From NCBI GenBank assembly GCA_947488215.1, contig CANLBD010000002.1, positions 1 through 49,523 on the forward strand: DNA of 49,523 nucleotides, in the 5' to 3' direction. Source of the stretch: Myxococcales bacterium (GTDB taxonomy: Bacteria; Myxococcota_A; Bradymonadia; UBA7976; UBA1532). Position 1 is the stretch's first letter. Every line of letters begins with the position of its first letter. The notes beneath the pieces are model-generated. The model was not told the DNA's origin. It saw only the letters and a list, made by a program, of their open reading frames with translations, and made no database searches. The position numbers and the translations under genes are program-made. Shown here one piece after another: positions 18,116 through 28,973 of this stretch.

Positions 18116-19603
18116 ATGGACCCCCGCATCGGCGACATCATCCTGTCGAAGTACAAGCTGCTCGGCGTCTTGGGCCGAGGCGGCATGGGGGTCGTGTACG
18201 AAGCCGAGGACCTGAGGCTGGGGCGTCACGTCGCCATCAAAGTCTTGGGCGGGCGCATGCGCGGCAAGGACCGCGCAGACGAGCGATTCCTCCTTGAGGC
18301 GCGCGCGATCGGGACGCTGATGCACCCGCATCTGGTCACGCTGCTCGACTATGACCTGCTTGAGGACGGCCAGCCGGCGATGGTCATGGAGCGTGTGCAC
18401 GGCGTGAGCCTCAAGGCGCTCATGGCGACCCGCACGTTCTCTCCGAACGAGGTCATGATCGTCTTGCACCAGACGCTGCAGGCGCTCCAAGCGTGTCACG
18501 AGCGGGGTATCGTCCATCGCGACCTCAAGCCCGAGAACCTGCTCGTCTCGCCGCAGGGGCCGCAGGGCATCACGATCAAGGTCATCGACTTCGGACTGAC
18601 GAAGCTGCTCGCCGACCAAGGCGCGGCGTCGCTCACCGTGAACGGCCAAGTCTTCGGGAGCCCGCGGTTCATGGCGCCGGAGCAGTGGCTCCGCAAAGAC
18701 GTCGACGGGCGAACGGACCTCTACGCGCTCGGCCTGATCGGCTACTGCTTAGTGCGCGGTGAACACTTCATCACCGCGCAAAACCCGTTCGAGATCTGCC
18801 GGGCGCACCTGACGCAGGCGCGCCCGAAGCTGACGACGACCGCGAATGGCGTGCGGGTGCCACCCGAGCTGGAGGCCATGCTCATCAAGGCCGCCGACCC
18901 AGACCCGAACCGCCGCTACGCGTCCGCAACAGAGATGCTCGAGGCGCTCGAGGCCTACTTCGGGAGCCTTCGTGGTCCGCTGCGCGCGACGCAAGAGATC
19001 CCCGCTGTGGTCGACATTCGCGCGTCGAGCGACAACTTCATGCCGTTCGACGCCGCCGCGATGGCCAAGAATGTCGAAGATTCGCTCTCGATCGACACTT
19101 CGGCGCAGACCGCGCACGACAGCGTCAGCGAGCACGATGACGACTACGGCGACGGGATGGCGCAGACGTCGATCATCGACGACTTCGAAGAGGACGAGCC
19201 AACGCGCCTCGACCGTGCGGGGCCGGTGGTGGCGTCTGCCTCACCTCGGCCTCAGTTTGCGGCCCCCGCAGCCTTGGGTACAGCGATCACGCGCGGCGAC
19301 GTGGAGCGGGCGCTCGGGGACGCCGCTCTGGGCGAAGTCGCACCGACGCCCATGACCTCTGCGCCCAGCGGCATGGTCAACGCAGTGGACGTGCGCGCTG
19401 CGCTGGACGCCGCGCCGCCGCCTGCGCCGCCTGCTGCGAAGCCAAGCGTGGCCCGAGAGCGCCCGACCGTTCAGGTGAGCGCGCTCAACGCACCGCCCGC
19501 GCCGCGCGCGCTCCCGCTCGGGCTCCCGGTCTGGATGTGGCTCGTCGGGTCTGTGCTGGTGGCTGTGGTCATCGGCGCGGTCCTCGCGCGCTTCGTCGCC
19601 TGA
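18116..19603 (+). CDS. Ser/Thr protein kinase with C-terminal TM anchor
   Basis: IGDIILSKYKLLGVLGRGGMGVVYEAEDLRLGRHVAIKVL, IVHRDLKPENLLV, VIDFGLTKLL; C-terminal VWMWLVGSVLVAVVIGAVLARFVA. ATG 18116 preferred over 18071. Confidence 0.93.
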   Translation: MDPRIGDIILSKYKLLGVLGRGGMGVVYEAEDLRLGRHVAIKVLGGRMRGKDRADERFLLEARAIGTLMHPHLVTLLDYDLLEDGQPAMVMERVHGVSLKALMATRTFSPNEVMIVLHQTLQALQACHERGIVHRDLKPENLLVSPQGPQGITIKVIDFGLTKLLADQGAASLTVNGQVFGSPRFMAPEQWLRKDVDGRTDLYALGLIGYCLVRGEHFITAQNPFEICRAHLTQARPKLTTTANGVRVPPELEAMLIKAADPDPNRRYASATEMLEALEAYFGSLRGPLRATQEIPAVVDIRASSDNFMPFDAAAMAKNVEDSLSIDTSAQTAHDSVSEHDDDYGDGMAQTSIIDDFEEDEPTRLDRAGPVVASASPRPQFAAPAALGTAITRGDVERALGDAALGEVAPTPMTSAPSGMVNAVDVRAALDAAPPPAPPAAKPSVARERPTVQVSALNAPPAPRALPLGLPVWMWLVGSVLVAVVIGAVLARFVA

Positions 19604-19613
19604 GTCGCATCGG

Positions 19614-20591
19614 GTGAGCGCGCCGCTCGCGCGCGGTGCGACGCGCTTCGCCCCGACCCCCACGGGGCGCCTGCACGTCGGCAACGCCCGCACCGCACTC
19701 CTGAGCTGGCTGTGGGGCCGGTCGCTCGGACTCCGCAACGTCCTGCGTGTTGAGGACCTCGACCCCGCCGCGATCCCCGCAGGCTGCCTCGAGGGGCAAT
19801 ACGCCGACCTTGCGTGGCTCGGCTTGGTCTGGGACGAAGGCCCACGCGAAGGCGGCCCATTCGGCCCATACCGCCAATCCGCGCGCGGCGACCGCTATGA
19901 CGCCGCGCTCGCCGCGCTCGACGCGCTCGGCCTGCTCTACCCATGCTACTGCAGCCGCCGCGAGGTCGCGCAGGCCACGCGCGCCCCGCACGCATCGGAC
20001 GAGGGGCCGGTCTACCCGGGCACGTGCCGCCCGACGCTTGGCGCAGTGCTGGGCGACCTGAGCGCTGTCCCGACGCGGGCTGGGCGCCCCGCCGCCCTGC
20101 GCCTCGACGTCGCGCGGGCGCTGGCCTATCTCGGCTGGTCAAGCGTCGTCTTCGACGACCGCGTGGCGGGCCCGCAAGCCTTCGACGTCGTCGAGACCAT
20201 GGGTGACTTCGTGGTGCGTCGCTCGGATGGCGTCGCGGCCTACCAGACCGCGTGCGCGTGGGACGACGCCGAGATGGCCTGCACGCACGTCCTGCGCGGC
20301 GACGACCTGCTCGCGTCGGCGGCGCGCCAAGCCCTGCTGCTCGCGCTGTGGGGTGGCCCGCGCCCCGTCTACGCGCACGTCGGGCTCGTCGTCACGCCCT
20401 CGGGAGAGCGGCTCGCCAAGCGTGACAATGCGGTCACGATCGAGGTCGACCGCTTGGCGGGGCGTCCGCCACACGCGCTGCTCGCGCGCCTTGCAGCCAC
20501 ATGCGGTCTGCCCGCGAGCCACGACCTCGACACACTCGCGGCCGCGCTCACGGTGGGACCGGCGCTCGCTCAGCCCGCGGTGTGGGGCTGA
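19614..20591 (+). CDS. gluQ: Glutamyl-Q tRNA(Asp) synthetase
   Basis: RFAPTPTGRLHVGNARTALLSWL, RVEDLDPAAIPAG, YPCYCSRREV...YPGTCRP zinc-type cysteines; about 325 aa with no anticodon-binding domain. Confidence 0.92.
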   Translation: MSAPLARGATRFAPTPTGRLHVGNARTALLSWLWGRSLGLRNVLRVEDLDPAAIPAGCLEGQYADLAWLGLVWDEGPREGGPFGPYRQSARGDRYDAALAALDALGLLYPCYCSRREVAQATRAPHASDEGPVYPGTCRPTLGAVLGDLSAVPTRAGRPAALRLDVARALAYLGWSSVVFDDRVAGPQAFDVVETMGDFVVRRSDGVAAYQTACAWDDAEMACTHVLRGDDLLASAARQALLLALWGGPRPVYAHVGLVVTPSGERLAKRDNAVTIEVDRLAGRPPHALLARLAATCGLPASHDLDTLAAALTVGPALAQPAVWG

Positions 20592-20610
20592 GCGCGCAGG
20601 ACCTCAGCCC
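20585..20610. terminator. Stop-codon-spanning hairpin at gluQ/sod convergent junction
   Basis: GGGCTGAG-N10-CTCAGCCC; each arm includes one gene's TGA. Confidence 0.55.
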
Positions 20611-21200
20611 TTCAGGTTCGCGTTCGCGAAGTCCCAGTTGGCCAGGTGGTCAAAGAACGCCTGCACGAAGTCCGGGCGGCGGTTCTGGTAGTCGAGGTAG
20701 TAGGCGTGCTCCCAGACGTCGACCGTCAGGATCGCCTTCTGACCCGCCTCGGTCAGCGGGGTGCCCGCGCCCGAGGTGTTCACGATCTCGAGCTTGCCGT
20801 CCTTCTGCACGAGCCACGTCCAGCCGCTGCCGAAGTTGCTCGCCGCCGCGGCCTTGAACTTGTCGACGAAGGTCTTGAAGTCGCCGAACGCGGCGTTGAT
20901 GGCGTCCCCGATGGCGCCGCTCGGGGCGCCGCCGCCCGCCGGCTTCATGCTGTGCCAGAAGAACGTGTGGTTCCAGATCTGGGCGGACTGGTTGAACAGG
21001 CCGTTGTTGCCGCTGGCCTTGGCCGCGCGGATGACGTCGTCGAGCGACTTGTCGGCCAGGTCCGTGCCGGCGATGAGCTCGTTCGTCTTGTTGATATAGG
21101 CGAGGTGGTGCTTGCCATGGTGGAACGACAGCGTCTTCGCCGAGTAGTGGGGCTCGAGCGCGTCGCTCGCGTAGGGGAGGGCGGGGAGTTCGAAAGCCAT
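20604..21200 (-). CDS. Superoxide dismutase [Fe/Mn]
   Basis: MAFELPALPYASDALEPHYSAKTLSFHHGKHHLAYINKTNELIAG...NHTFFWHSMKP...FGSGWTWLV...DVWEHAYYLDYQNRRPDFVQAFFDHLANWDFAN. Confidence 0.96.
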   Translation of the reverse strand: MAFELPALPYASDALEPHYSAKTLSFHHGKHHLAYINKTNELIAGTDLADKSLDDVIRAAKASGNNGLFNQSAQIWNHTFFWHSMKPAGGGAPSGAIGDAINAAFGDFKTFVDKFKAAAASNFGSGWTWLVQKDGKLEIVNTSGAGTPLTEAGQKAILTVDVWEHAYYLDYQNRRPDFVQAFFDHLANWDFANANLKG

Positions 21201-21268
21201 GAGTGTTCTCCTGTTTTCAGGGGGCCAAAGAGATAGCACGCCGAGCGGCGTGTGCCATACTGAGGACT

Positions 21269-21733
21269 ATGGAATTCCTCCGAACGTTTCACGGCCACAA
21301 TAAGTGGCTCGTCCTCCTGGCGCTCGTCGTGGCGCTCCTCGTTCAGACCCGCGCCGCTCTCGGCGGTCGAGACTACGGCAAGCTCGAGCGAGCGACCTTC
21401 GCGGCCGGCGCCGGCCTGCTCGGCGTGCAGCTCGTCATGGGGCTCGTCTTGCTGACGCAGTACGGCCTCTCGCTGCCGCACGTCGTCGAGCACGCGACGA
21501 CAATGACGCTCGCGTTCATCGTGGCGCACGTCCCGTACCGCTACAAGCAGCGGCCGGGCCCAGACCGCGCGCGCATCGGCGCGCTCTGCCTCGGTGCGGC
21601 GCTGGTGCTCATCATCGTCGGCATCGCGCGCCTACCGTACCCGTTCTTCGGCGGCTCGAAGAAGGCCGCTGCGGCGCAGGTCGAGGCGCCGGCGTCGACA
21701 GCGCCCGAGAGCGCGCCGGCGTCAACGCCCTAA
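21269..21733 (+). CDS. Small polytopic membrane protein of unknown function
   Basis: MEFLRTFHGHNKWLVLLALVVALLVQTRAAL...; about four hydrophobic segments with conserved-looking His residues (HGHNK, HVVEHATTM, AHVPYRYK). Confidence 0.7.
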   Translation: MEFLRTFHGHNKWLVLLALVVALLVQTRAALGGRDYGKLERATFAAGAGLLGVQLVMGLVLLTQYGLSLPHVVEHATTMTLAFIVAHVPYRYKQRPGPDRARIGALCLGAALVLIIVGIARLPYPFFGGSKKAAAAQVEAPASTAPESAPASTP

Positions 21734-21740
21734 CGACCGC

Positions 21741-23189
21741 TCAGGCCGCCTTGGCCTGGTTCTCGTCGTCGGACCGGGGCGCAGAGAACTCTTGCGCGGC
21801 GGTCACGGCCCACAGGGCGAAGACGATAAGCACAGTGACGAAGCTCAGCACGAGCGCGAGCTTCATGAGCCCGACGCTCACAAGCACCATGAGCGCGAGC
21901 GCGTAGAAGTCGCGGCGCCCAACGAACTCGAGCTTGTCGCAGAAGGTCGAGAACAGGCTCTTCGGGCCCTGCTTCTGGAACGACCACTCGATGGCGAGGT
22001 GTGTGCCTTTGCCCGTGGCCAAGAGCTTGCGGTAGAGCATCGCGGCCACGAACCAGCCAACGACGAAGCAGGCGACGCCCATCGTGAGCCAAATCTTCTC
22101 GCCGCTGAAGCGGTACGCCGCGATGCCGAGCGCGAGCTGGTAGCTCAGGTTCGTCACGTCGTCCGAGATGGTGTCGAACCACTCGCCGCTCGCGCTGTGC
22201 TTGAACTTCAGCCGCGCGATCTCGCCGTCGCAGCCGTCGATCATCGACGACAGCTGGTAGAGCACCGCGCCCACGACCAGCATCCACGCGGCCGTGGGCG
22301 TCGCGAGCGCGGTCACGACCGCAGACGCGACGCCGAGCAGCAGGCCGACGGCCGTCAGGTGGTTGGGCACGGCGTTCGTGTTCATCAACAGCCGCGTGCA
22401 GAACTTGCTGAAGCGGCGGTTGATATGACGGCTCACCGGGCCGTCCGTCGGCTTCGTGAGCTTCGCGAAGAGCACGCGCTCCGCCTCGACCCGGCTCGGC
22501 AGATCATCCACGTCTTGCCACCAGGCCGCGCCGACATCCGCCACGCGCGCCTTGCCGTCGCGCGCGAGCGCCTGCACGCCGTCCGAGAGCGAGGCGTCGC
22601 CCTGCGCGCTGAAGACGGCGTCGAGCGCGTCGAAGAGCGCCGTATCGCAGCGGAACACACCCGTGTCCACGGCGTCGAAGTCCGTGAGCTGCTTGCCGAT
22701 CGACGCGATCTGGTCGCGCTCGCCGACGCGCACCTTCGTGGCGTCGTCCATGTCGAAGATCGTGTTGAGCTTGCGGTCGACGGCGAGCACGAGGCCGCCG
22801 CGCGCCGAGACGCCCTGAAGCGTCTGCCATACGCCCTTCTCGACGATGTGGTCGGCCATCGTCAGGAAGAACTCGCCCCGCACGTGCGGACGGGCGCGGA
22901 GAACGCTCACGCCGTTCTTGAGCGTGTAGTCGTCGTTCTGCACCCACACGATCTCAAGGCCCGCGAGGTCCTCGTCGCCGTCGAGCGCGGCGCGCACCTG
23001 CTCGCCGAGACAGCCGACGACGATGACGAAGCGCTTCACGCCCGCGCTCTTCGCGGTCAGGATGCCGCGCTTGAGCAGCGTGAGGCCGCCGACGCGCACA
23101 AGCGGCTTCGGCAGCGGCTGCGCGTCACTCCGGATTCGACTCCCCAGTCCAGCGGCCAGGATGACCGCCTGCTCGACGCGTGCAGACAT
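21741..23189 (-). CDS. Fused sugar/inositol-phosphate nucleotidyltransferase and CDP-alcohol phosphotransferase (IPCT-DIPPS-like)
   Basis: N-terminus AVILAAGLGSRIRSDAQPLPKPLVRVGGLTLL. C-terminus DGCDGEIARLKFKHSASGEWFDTISDD matches DxxDGxxARx8Gx3Dx3D exactly, with multiple TMs. It starts 2 bp after the ino1 stop. Confidence 0.9.
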   Translation of the reverse strand: MSARVEQAVILAAGLGSRIRSDAQPLPKPLVRVGGLTLLKRGILTAKSAGVKRFVIVVGCLGEQVRAALDGDEDLAGLEIVWVQNDDYTLKNGVSVLRARPHVRGEFFLTMADHIVEKGVWQTLQGVSARGGLVLAVDRKLNTIFDMDDATKVRVGERDQIASIGKQLTDFDAVDTGVFRCDTALFDALDAVFSAQGDASLSDGVQALARDGKARVADVGAAWWQDVDDLPSRVEAERVLFAKLTKPTDGPVSRHINRRFSKFCTRLLMNTNAVPNHLTAVGLLLGVASAVVTALATPTAAWMLVVGAVLYQLSSMIDGCDGEIARLKFKHSASGEWFDTISDDVTNLSYQLALGIAAYRFSGEKIWLTMGVACFVVGWFVAAMLYRKLLATGKGTHLAIEWSFQKQGPKSLFSTFCDKLEFVGRRDFYALALMVLVSVGLMKLALVLSFVTVLIVFALWAVTAAQEFSAPRSDDENQAKAA

Positions 23190-23191
23190 GG

Positions 23192-24532
<1,341 letters not shown>

Positions 24533-24676
24533 TGCGGTGTCCTCATGCGGTCTTTGAGCCCCAAACCAGCACGATCCGTGCCAGTCGATTTGACGGGTTG
24601 CGGCGAGGAGAGTGGCCGGCGCAGACTCCACTCACCGGGGACTTCGCCCGGCGGCCGTGGCAGAGGAGCTCAGCGC

Positions 24677-25744
24677 GTGCGGCGCATCGTGCACGTCGAT
24701 ATGGACGCCTTCTACGCCTCGGTAGAGCAGCGCGACGCGCCGTCGCTCCGAGGTCGCCCCGTCGCGGTGGGCGGCTCACCCGACGGTCGGGGCGTCGTCG
24801 CCGCAGCGTCCTACGAGGCCCGAGCCTTCGGGGTGCGCTCCGCCATGCCCTGCGCGCGGGCGCGCCGCCTGTGTCCGGACCTGGTCTTCGTTCGACCCGA
24901 CTTCGAGAAGTACAGCGCTGTGAGCCGACAGATCCACGGCGTCTTCCGCGAGGTGACCGACCTTGTCGAGCCGCTCGCGCTCGACGAGGCCTTTCTCGAT
25001 GTCTCGGTCAACAAGCGCGGTGAGCCGCTGGCGGGTCGCGTCGCGCAGTACGTCAAGGCCAGGATTCGAGAGGTCACGGGGCTCGCCGCCTCGGCAGGCG
25101 TTGGCCCCAACAAGCTCGTCGCCAAGCTCGCGAGCGCGCACGACAAGCCCGACGGCCTGTGCATCGTGCCGCCGGATCGCGTACTGGCGTTCCTCGCGCC
25201 GTTGCCGGTCGACCGCATGTGGGGCGTTGGCCCGGTGACCGCCGCGCGACTTGAGGCCGCTGGGCTGAACACCGTGGCCGACCTGCGCGCTCAAACCCCA
25301 GCGGCGCTCTCGCTGCTCGTCGGTCGCTGGGGGGAGACCTTGTGGCGACAAGCGCATGGCGACGACGACCGCCCCGTCGTGACCTACCGCGAGCCGCGCA
25401 GTCGCGGCGCGGAGACGACGCTTGAGCGGGACACACGCGCACTCGAGATCCTAGGGCCGCTCATCGTTGAGCAGGCGAGCGAGGTGGCCGACGCGCTCAC
25501 CCGCAACGCTCGTCGAGCCCGCACCATCACCCTCAAGATTCGCTTCAGCGACTTCGTGACGCGCACCCGCGCGAGGAGCCTCTCAGAGCCCGTGGGCGAG
25601 GCCGCCGTACTCGCCAGCGTGGGGGAGGCGCTCCTGCGTGAGGTCCTCGACAGCGACCCTCGGGACGTGCGCCTCATCGGTTTGCAGGCGTCTCAGCTCG
25701 TCGACCCGAGCACCGACCGCCAGCTCGCCTTCGACTTTCCGTGA
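24677..25744 (+). CDS. dinB: DNA polymerase IV
   Basis: RIVHVDMDAFYASVEQRDAPSLRGRPVAVGG, YEARAFGVRSAMP, LDEAFLDVS, SAGVGPNKLVAKLASAHDKPDG, WGVGPVTAARLEAAGL. GTG 24677. Confidence 0.95.
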   Translation: MRRIVHVDMDAFYASVEQRDAPSLRGRPVAVGGSPDGRGVVAAASYEARAFGVRSAMPCARARRLCPDLVFVRPDFEKYSAVSRQIHGVFREVTDLVEPLALDEAFLDVSVNKRGEPLAGRVAQYVKARIREVTGLAASAGVGPNKLVAKLASAHDKPDGLCIVPPDRVLAFLAPLPVDRMWGVGPVTAARLEAAGLNTVADLRAQTPAALSLLVGRWGETLWRQAHGDDDRPVVTYREPRSRGAETTLERDTRALEILGPLIVEQASEVADALTRNARRARTITLKIRFSDFVTRTRARSLSEPVGEAAVLASVGEALLREVLDSDPRDVRLIGLQASQLVDPSTDRQLAFDFP

Positions 25745-25755
25745 GAGGAGTGCAC

Positions 25756-27009
25756 ATGGAGCGCACCGGTCACTTCGTCCGCTGGCGCTGGATCGTGTTC
25801 TGGACGCTCTTGGTGGGCTACGTCGCCTACTACCTGTGTCGAGTGAACCTCTCCGCGTCGAGCGAACTGGTCATGCGCGAGCTCGGGATCGACCGCGAGG
25901 CGTTCGGGCTCGTGAGCGCTGCGTCGACATGGGCCTACGCAGTCGGCAAGTTCTCCCACGGCTTCTTGGCCGACCGCTACGGCGGGCGCGCGATGTTCTT
26001 GCTGGGCATCTTCGGGGCGGCCGTCTTCTCCGGCGCCTGCGGCGTCTTCGGCAGCTTAGGCGCGCTGGTCACGCTCTGGTCGCTCAACCGCTTCGCGCAA
26101 GCGGGCGGATGGGTCGGCACGGTGCAGGTCGCCGCTCAATGGTACCGCCGCGACGAGGTCGGCACCGCGATGTCGATGATCAGCCTGAGCTACCTGGTCG
26201 GGGACGTCGCAGGTCGCGGGCTCGCAGCGACGCTGGTCGCGCAGGGCGGCGGGCTCTCCACGGTCTTCTTGGTGCCCGCCTCCATCACCCTCGTGCTCGC
26301 GCTCGTCTCGGTCTTCACCCTCAAGGCGTCCCCGAGCCGCATCGGCGAGCCGGAGCTCAACGTGGCCGAGGCGGGCGAAGCGCGGGACGAGCGCGGCTTC
26401 GGCTGGGCTGACCTGCGCGCCCTGCTGTCCAGCCGCGGCTTCGGAGTGCTCTGCATACTCAGTGTCTTGCTCACCGCCATCCGTCTCGCTTTCCAAGACT
26501 GGTCGGCCGCCTACTTCACGCATCTGGGCGTCGACCTCGCGGGCTCGATGTGGGACTCCGCCATCTTTCCGACCGCGGGGGCCGTCGCGACGATCTTGGC
26601 CGGCGTGGTGAGCGACCGCGTCCATGCAGGCCAGCGCGCGCCTATCTGTATGATGTTACTTGGGATTCTTGCGTGTGGCTTGGTCGCGTTCGCCGTCGTC
26701 GACGACATGACACCGACCACGGCGCGCTGGCTGATGGGGGTGTGTGGCTTCGGGCTCTTAGGGCCTTACAGCCTGCTCGGCGGTGCCGGCAGTATCGATG
26801 TCGGCGGCCGTCGCGCTGCGGCGGTCGCGGCTGGCCTCGTCGACGGCATCGGCTACCTTCTCGGGCCATTGTTTGGCAGCTTGGGTGTCGCTTCGCTCAT
26901 TCAGCGCGTCGGCTGGCAGGCCGCGTTTACCGCCTTGAGCGCGGCCGCAGGCGTGAGCGTCATCGCCGCGTGGTTCTTCTTGAAGGCGACCCGAAGGCCT
27001 GCGCGCTAG
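25756..27009 (+). CDS. MFS transporter resembling organophosphate:phosphate antiporters (GlpT/UhpT-like)
   Basis: 12-TM pattern; VAYYLCRVNLSASSELVMRELGIDREAFGLVSAASTWAYAVGKFSHGFLADRYGGR. SD GAGGAG precedes ATG 25756. Confidence 0.85.
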   Translation: MERTGHFVRWRWIVFWTLLVGYVAYYLCRVNLSASSELVMRELGIDREAFGLVSAASTWAYAVGKFSHGFLADRYGGRAMFLLGIFGAAVFSGACGVFGSLGALVTLWSLNRFAQAGGWVGTVQVAAQWYRRDEVGTAMSMISLSYLVGDVAGRGLAATLVAQGGGLSTVFLVPASITLVLALVSVFTLKASPSRIGEPELNVAEAGEARDERGFGWADLRALLSSRGFGVLCILSVLLTAIRLAFQDWSAAYFTHLGVDLAGSMWDSAIFPTAGAVATILAGVVSDRVHAGQRAPICMMLLGILACGLVAFAVVDDMTPTTARWLMGVCGFGLLGPYSLLGGAGSIDVGGRRAAAVAAGLVDGIGYLLGPLFGSLGVASLIQRVGWQAAFTALSAAAGVSVIAAWFFLKATRRPAR

Positions 27010-27527
27010 CGTTTGCCTCCGTCGCCGTCGCCGTCCGGCGGCCGGCGCTCTCGCGCGCGCTCACGTAGACGCTCGCGCTCTTCGGGCGGCAGGGACCGCC
27101 ACCGCTCGAGATTCTGGAGGAACCGCGCGCGCTTCTCTGGGGGCAGCTCCATCAGGCGGCGCATCAGGCGACGGAGCTGACGGCGCTCCTCGGGTGGCAG
27201 GTCACGAAAGCGTCCGAAGCGCTCTTTCAGCGCACCTCGCTCATGCTTGGGCTTGGCTTGGTAGTCGCGCCAGCGCGCCTTGAGCGCCTCGCGCTCGGGC
27301 TCAGGCAGGGCTTCGAACCGCCGCCAGCGCGCTCGCAAGGCCTCTCGGGTCGCTTCGGGGAGCGCCTCCCAGGTCGCGTCATCGAGCGCGTCGTCCTCGG
27401 CGGGCGCGCTGGCAGCCGCCGGCGCGTCTCGGTCTGCACCGCCGCTGCTCTGGGCGGAGACGTTCACCGGCAGCCAGAGCGCCAGGCCCAGCGCGGCGGA
27501 CAAGGCCCCGAGCTGCCCTCGATTCAT
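27006..27527 (-). CDS. DUF3106-type secreted Arg/Glu-rich helical repeat protein
   Basis: Signal peptide; repeats WEALPEATREALRARWRRFEALPEPEREALKARWRDY...LPPEERRQLRRLMRRLMELPPEKRARFLQNLERWRSLPPEERERLRER. Confidence 0.8.
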   Translation of the reverse strand: MNRGQLGALSAALGLALWLPVNVSAQSSGGADRDAPAAASAPAEDDALDDATWEALPEATREALRARWRRFEALPEPEREALKARWRDYQAKPKHERGALKERFGRFRDLPPEERRQLRRLMRRLMELPPEKRARFLQNLERWRSLPPEERERLRERARERRPPDGDGDGGKR

Positions 27528-28255
27528 GGCGTCGCCTCAAGCGCGTCGAGGTCTGCGACGAGCTGAAACAGCTCATCGTCCTCGGCCGCTTCGACCACCG
27601 CGGGATCGAGCCGCGCCACGGTTTCGCGGCGCCGGTCGACCACGACGCCCACGGAGGGGCTGAGCGTCTCGATGTGCTCGACAGCGTCGAGGCTCTCGAG
27701 CAGGTCGAGGTGCGCGACAAGCGGCAGCGACTCGGCCGGGGGGACCGCATCCGCGTTCTTGACCGCGTCGAAGGGGGCGCCGACGAGCCAGAGCCCAAAT
27801 AAGCCCGCCGCCGCAAGGCCACCGATGCCGTAGACGCGCCGCATCGTGAACGGTGAAGTGCCCGGCTTCGGCAAGGTTGTGAAGTGGTGCCCCCGCGGCG
27901 GCAGTGCGGGCACTCTGAGCGCCTCGGGCGCGACGGTCCGCAGGCCGCCGTCCTCGACCATCACGCGGCGCAAGAAGAACCGAAAGCGCGTGTCGAAGTC
28001 GGCCGAAGGCGTCGGCTGGTCCCGCGAGAGCAAGGCATCGAGGCCAGGGACTTCGAGCACGGGCGCCGCCGCCTCCTCCGCGTGGACGCGTTCGATCAGG
28101 CGCTGCGCTGTCAGGCGCTCCGCGAAGCGTGTATCGAAGCTCGCCGATGGCGTGGGCGCGTCGAGCGAAAGCAGCCCATCGAGCCGAGCGTTCAGGACCT
28201 CGGGCGGTGGTCGGCGCAGGTCGGCGGTCGACCCGCTGAGCAGCTCATCGATCAC
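27524..28255 (-). CDS. Putative anti-sigma factor / single-TM protein with duplicated N-terminal motif
   Basis: Overlaps the ECF sigma gene by 4 bp; TM after MRRVYGIGGLAAAGLFGLWLVG; internal repeat LDGLLSLDAPTPSASFDTRF / LDALLSRDQPTPSADFDTRF. Confidence 0.7.
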   Translation of the reverse strand: MIDELLSGSTADLRRPPPEVLNARLDGLLSLDAPTPSASFDTRFAERLTAQRLIERVHAEEAAAPVLEVPGLDALLSRDQPTPSADFDTRFRFFLRRVMVEDGGLRTVAPEALRVPALPPRGHHFTTLPKPGTSPFTMRRVYGIGGLAAAGLFGLWLVGAPFDAVKNADAVPPAESLPLVAHLDLLESLDAVEHIETLSPSVGVVVDRRRETVARLDPAVVEAAEDDELFQLVADLDALEATP

Positions 28256-28830
28256 GCGGTCACCTCCGGCGTGCGGTCGAGCAGCGGGGCAAGGTCCTGC
28301 ATCAGCGCTCGGCGCGCGCGGTTCAGCAGCGACTTGACCGCAGCGACGGACGTCTCAAGCGCGTCTGCGATCTCTTCGTACGCCAGCCCCTCATCGTGCT
28401 GCAGCAGCAGCGCTGCGCGCTGATTCGGCGGCAGGCGCCCGACGGCCGCGCGAACGGCGGTTTGCAGGCGGTCGCCTTGCAGCATCTCATCGACCGTCGG
28501 GTTCGATGCGTCGACAGTGGCTTCGTCGGCGACTTCGATCTCGACGCGCGGCGTGCGGTGCTCGGCCCGGCGCAGCTCGTTCAGGCAGTGATTCGTCGCG
28601 ATGCGGTAGAGATAGGCGGCGAAGCGCTCGCTCGGCACGTAGCGCTCTCGGACGCGGTAAATCTTCAGGAGCACGTCCTGCGCGAGCTCCTCGCCGCGGG
28701 CTTGGTCACCGACGAAGCGGACCGTGAACCGCACGAGCGGCGCACGCCAGCGCGCGAACAGCCGCGTGAAGGCGTCGTCGTCGCCGTCGCGCACCAAGCA
28801 CATGAGCGCGGCGTCCTCGTCATTCACCAT
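28252..28830 (-). CDS. ECF-type RNA polymerase sigma factor
   Basis: DDDAFTRLFARWRAPLVRFTVRFVGDQARGEELAQDVLLKIYR...LYRIATNHCLNELRRAEHR...LPPNQRAALLLQHDEGLAYEEIADALETSVAAVKSLLNRARRAL. Confidence 0.93.
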   Translation of the reverse strand: MVNDEDAALMCLVRDGDDDAFTRLFARWRAPLVRFTVRFVGDQARGEELAQDVLLKIYRVRERYVPSERFAAYLYRIATNHCLNELRRAEHRTPRVEIEVADEATVDASNPTVDEMLQGDRLQTAVRAAVGRLPPNQRAALLLQHDEGLAYEEIADALETSVAAVKSLLNRARRALMQDLAPLLDRTPEVTA

Positions 28831-28891
28831 GGAGACCCTCTCCTGCACAGGCTCACCCTCTGCTGGAACACGGGTCGGTCGTCAAGGTTGC

Positions 28892-28951
28892 GCGGCCCCG
28901 AACAACTAGGCCGCTTTTGATCCGGGGCCGGATCGGATAGGCTGCGGCCCC
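28892..28951 (+). promoter_or_regulatory. Leader with overlapping inverted repeats upstream of speA
   Basis: GCGGCC (28892-28897), GGCCGC (28909-28914), GCGGCC (28944-28949), and inner dyad GATCCGG-GG-CCGGATC (28919-28934). Confidence 0.45.
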
Positions 28952-28973
28952 TTTACAGGTCGAGGTGGCCAAG

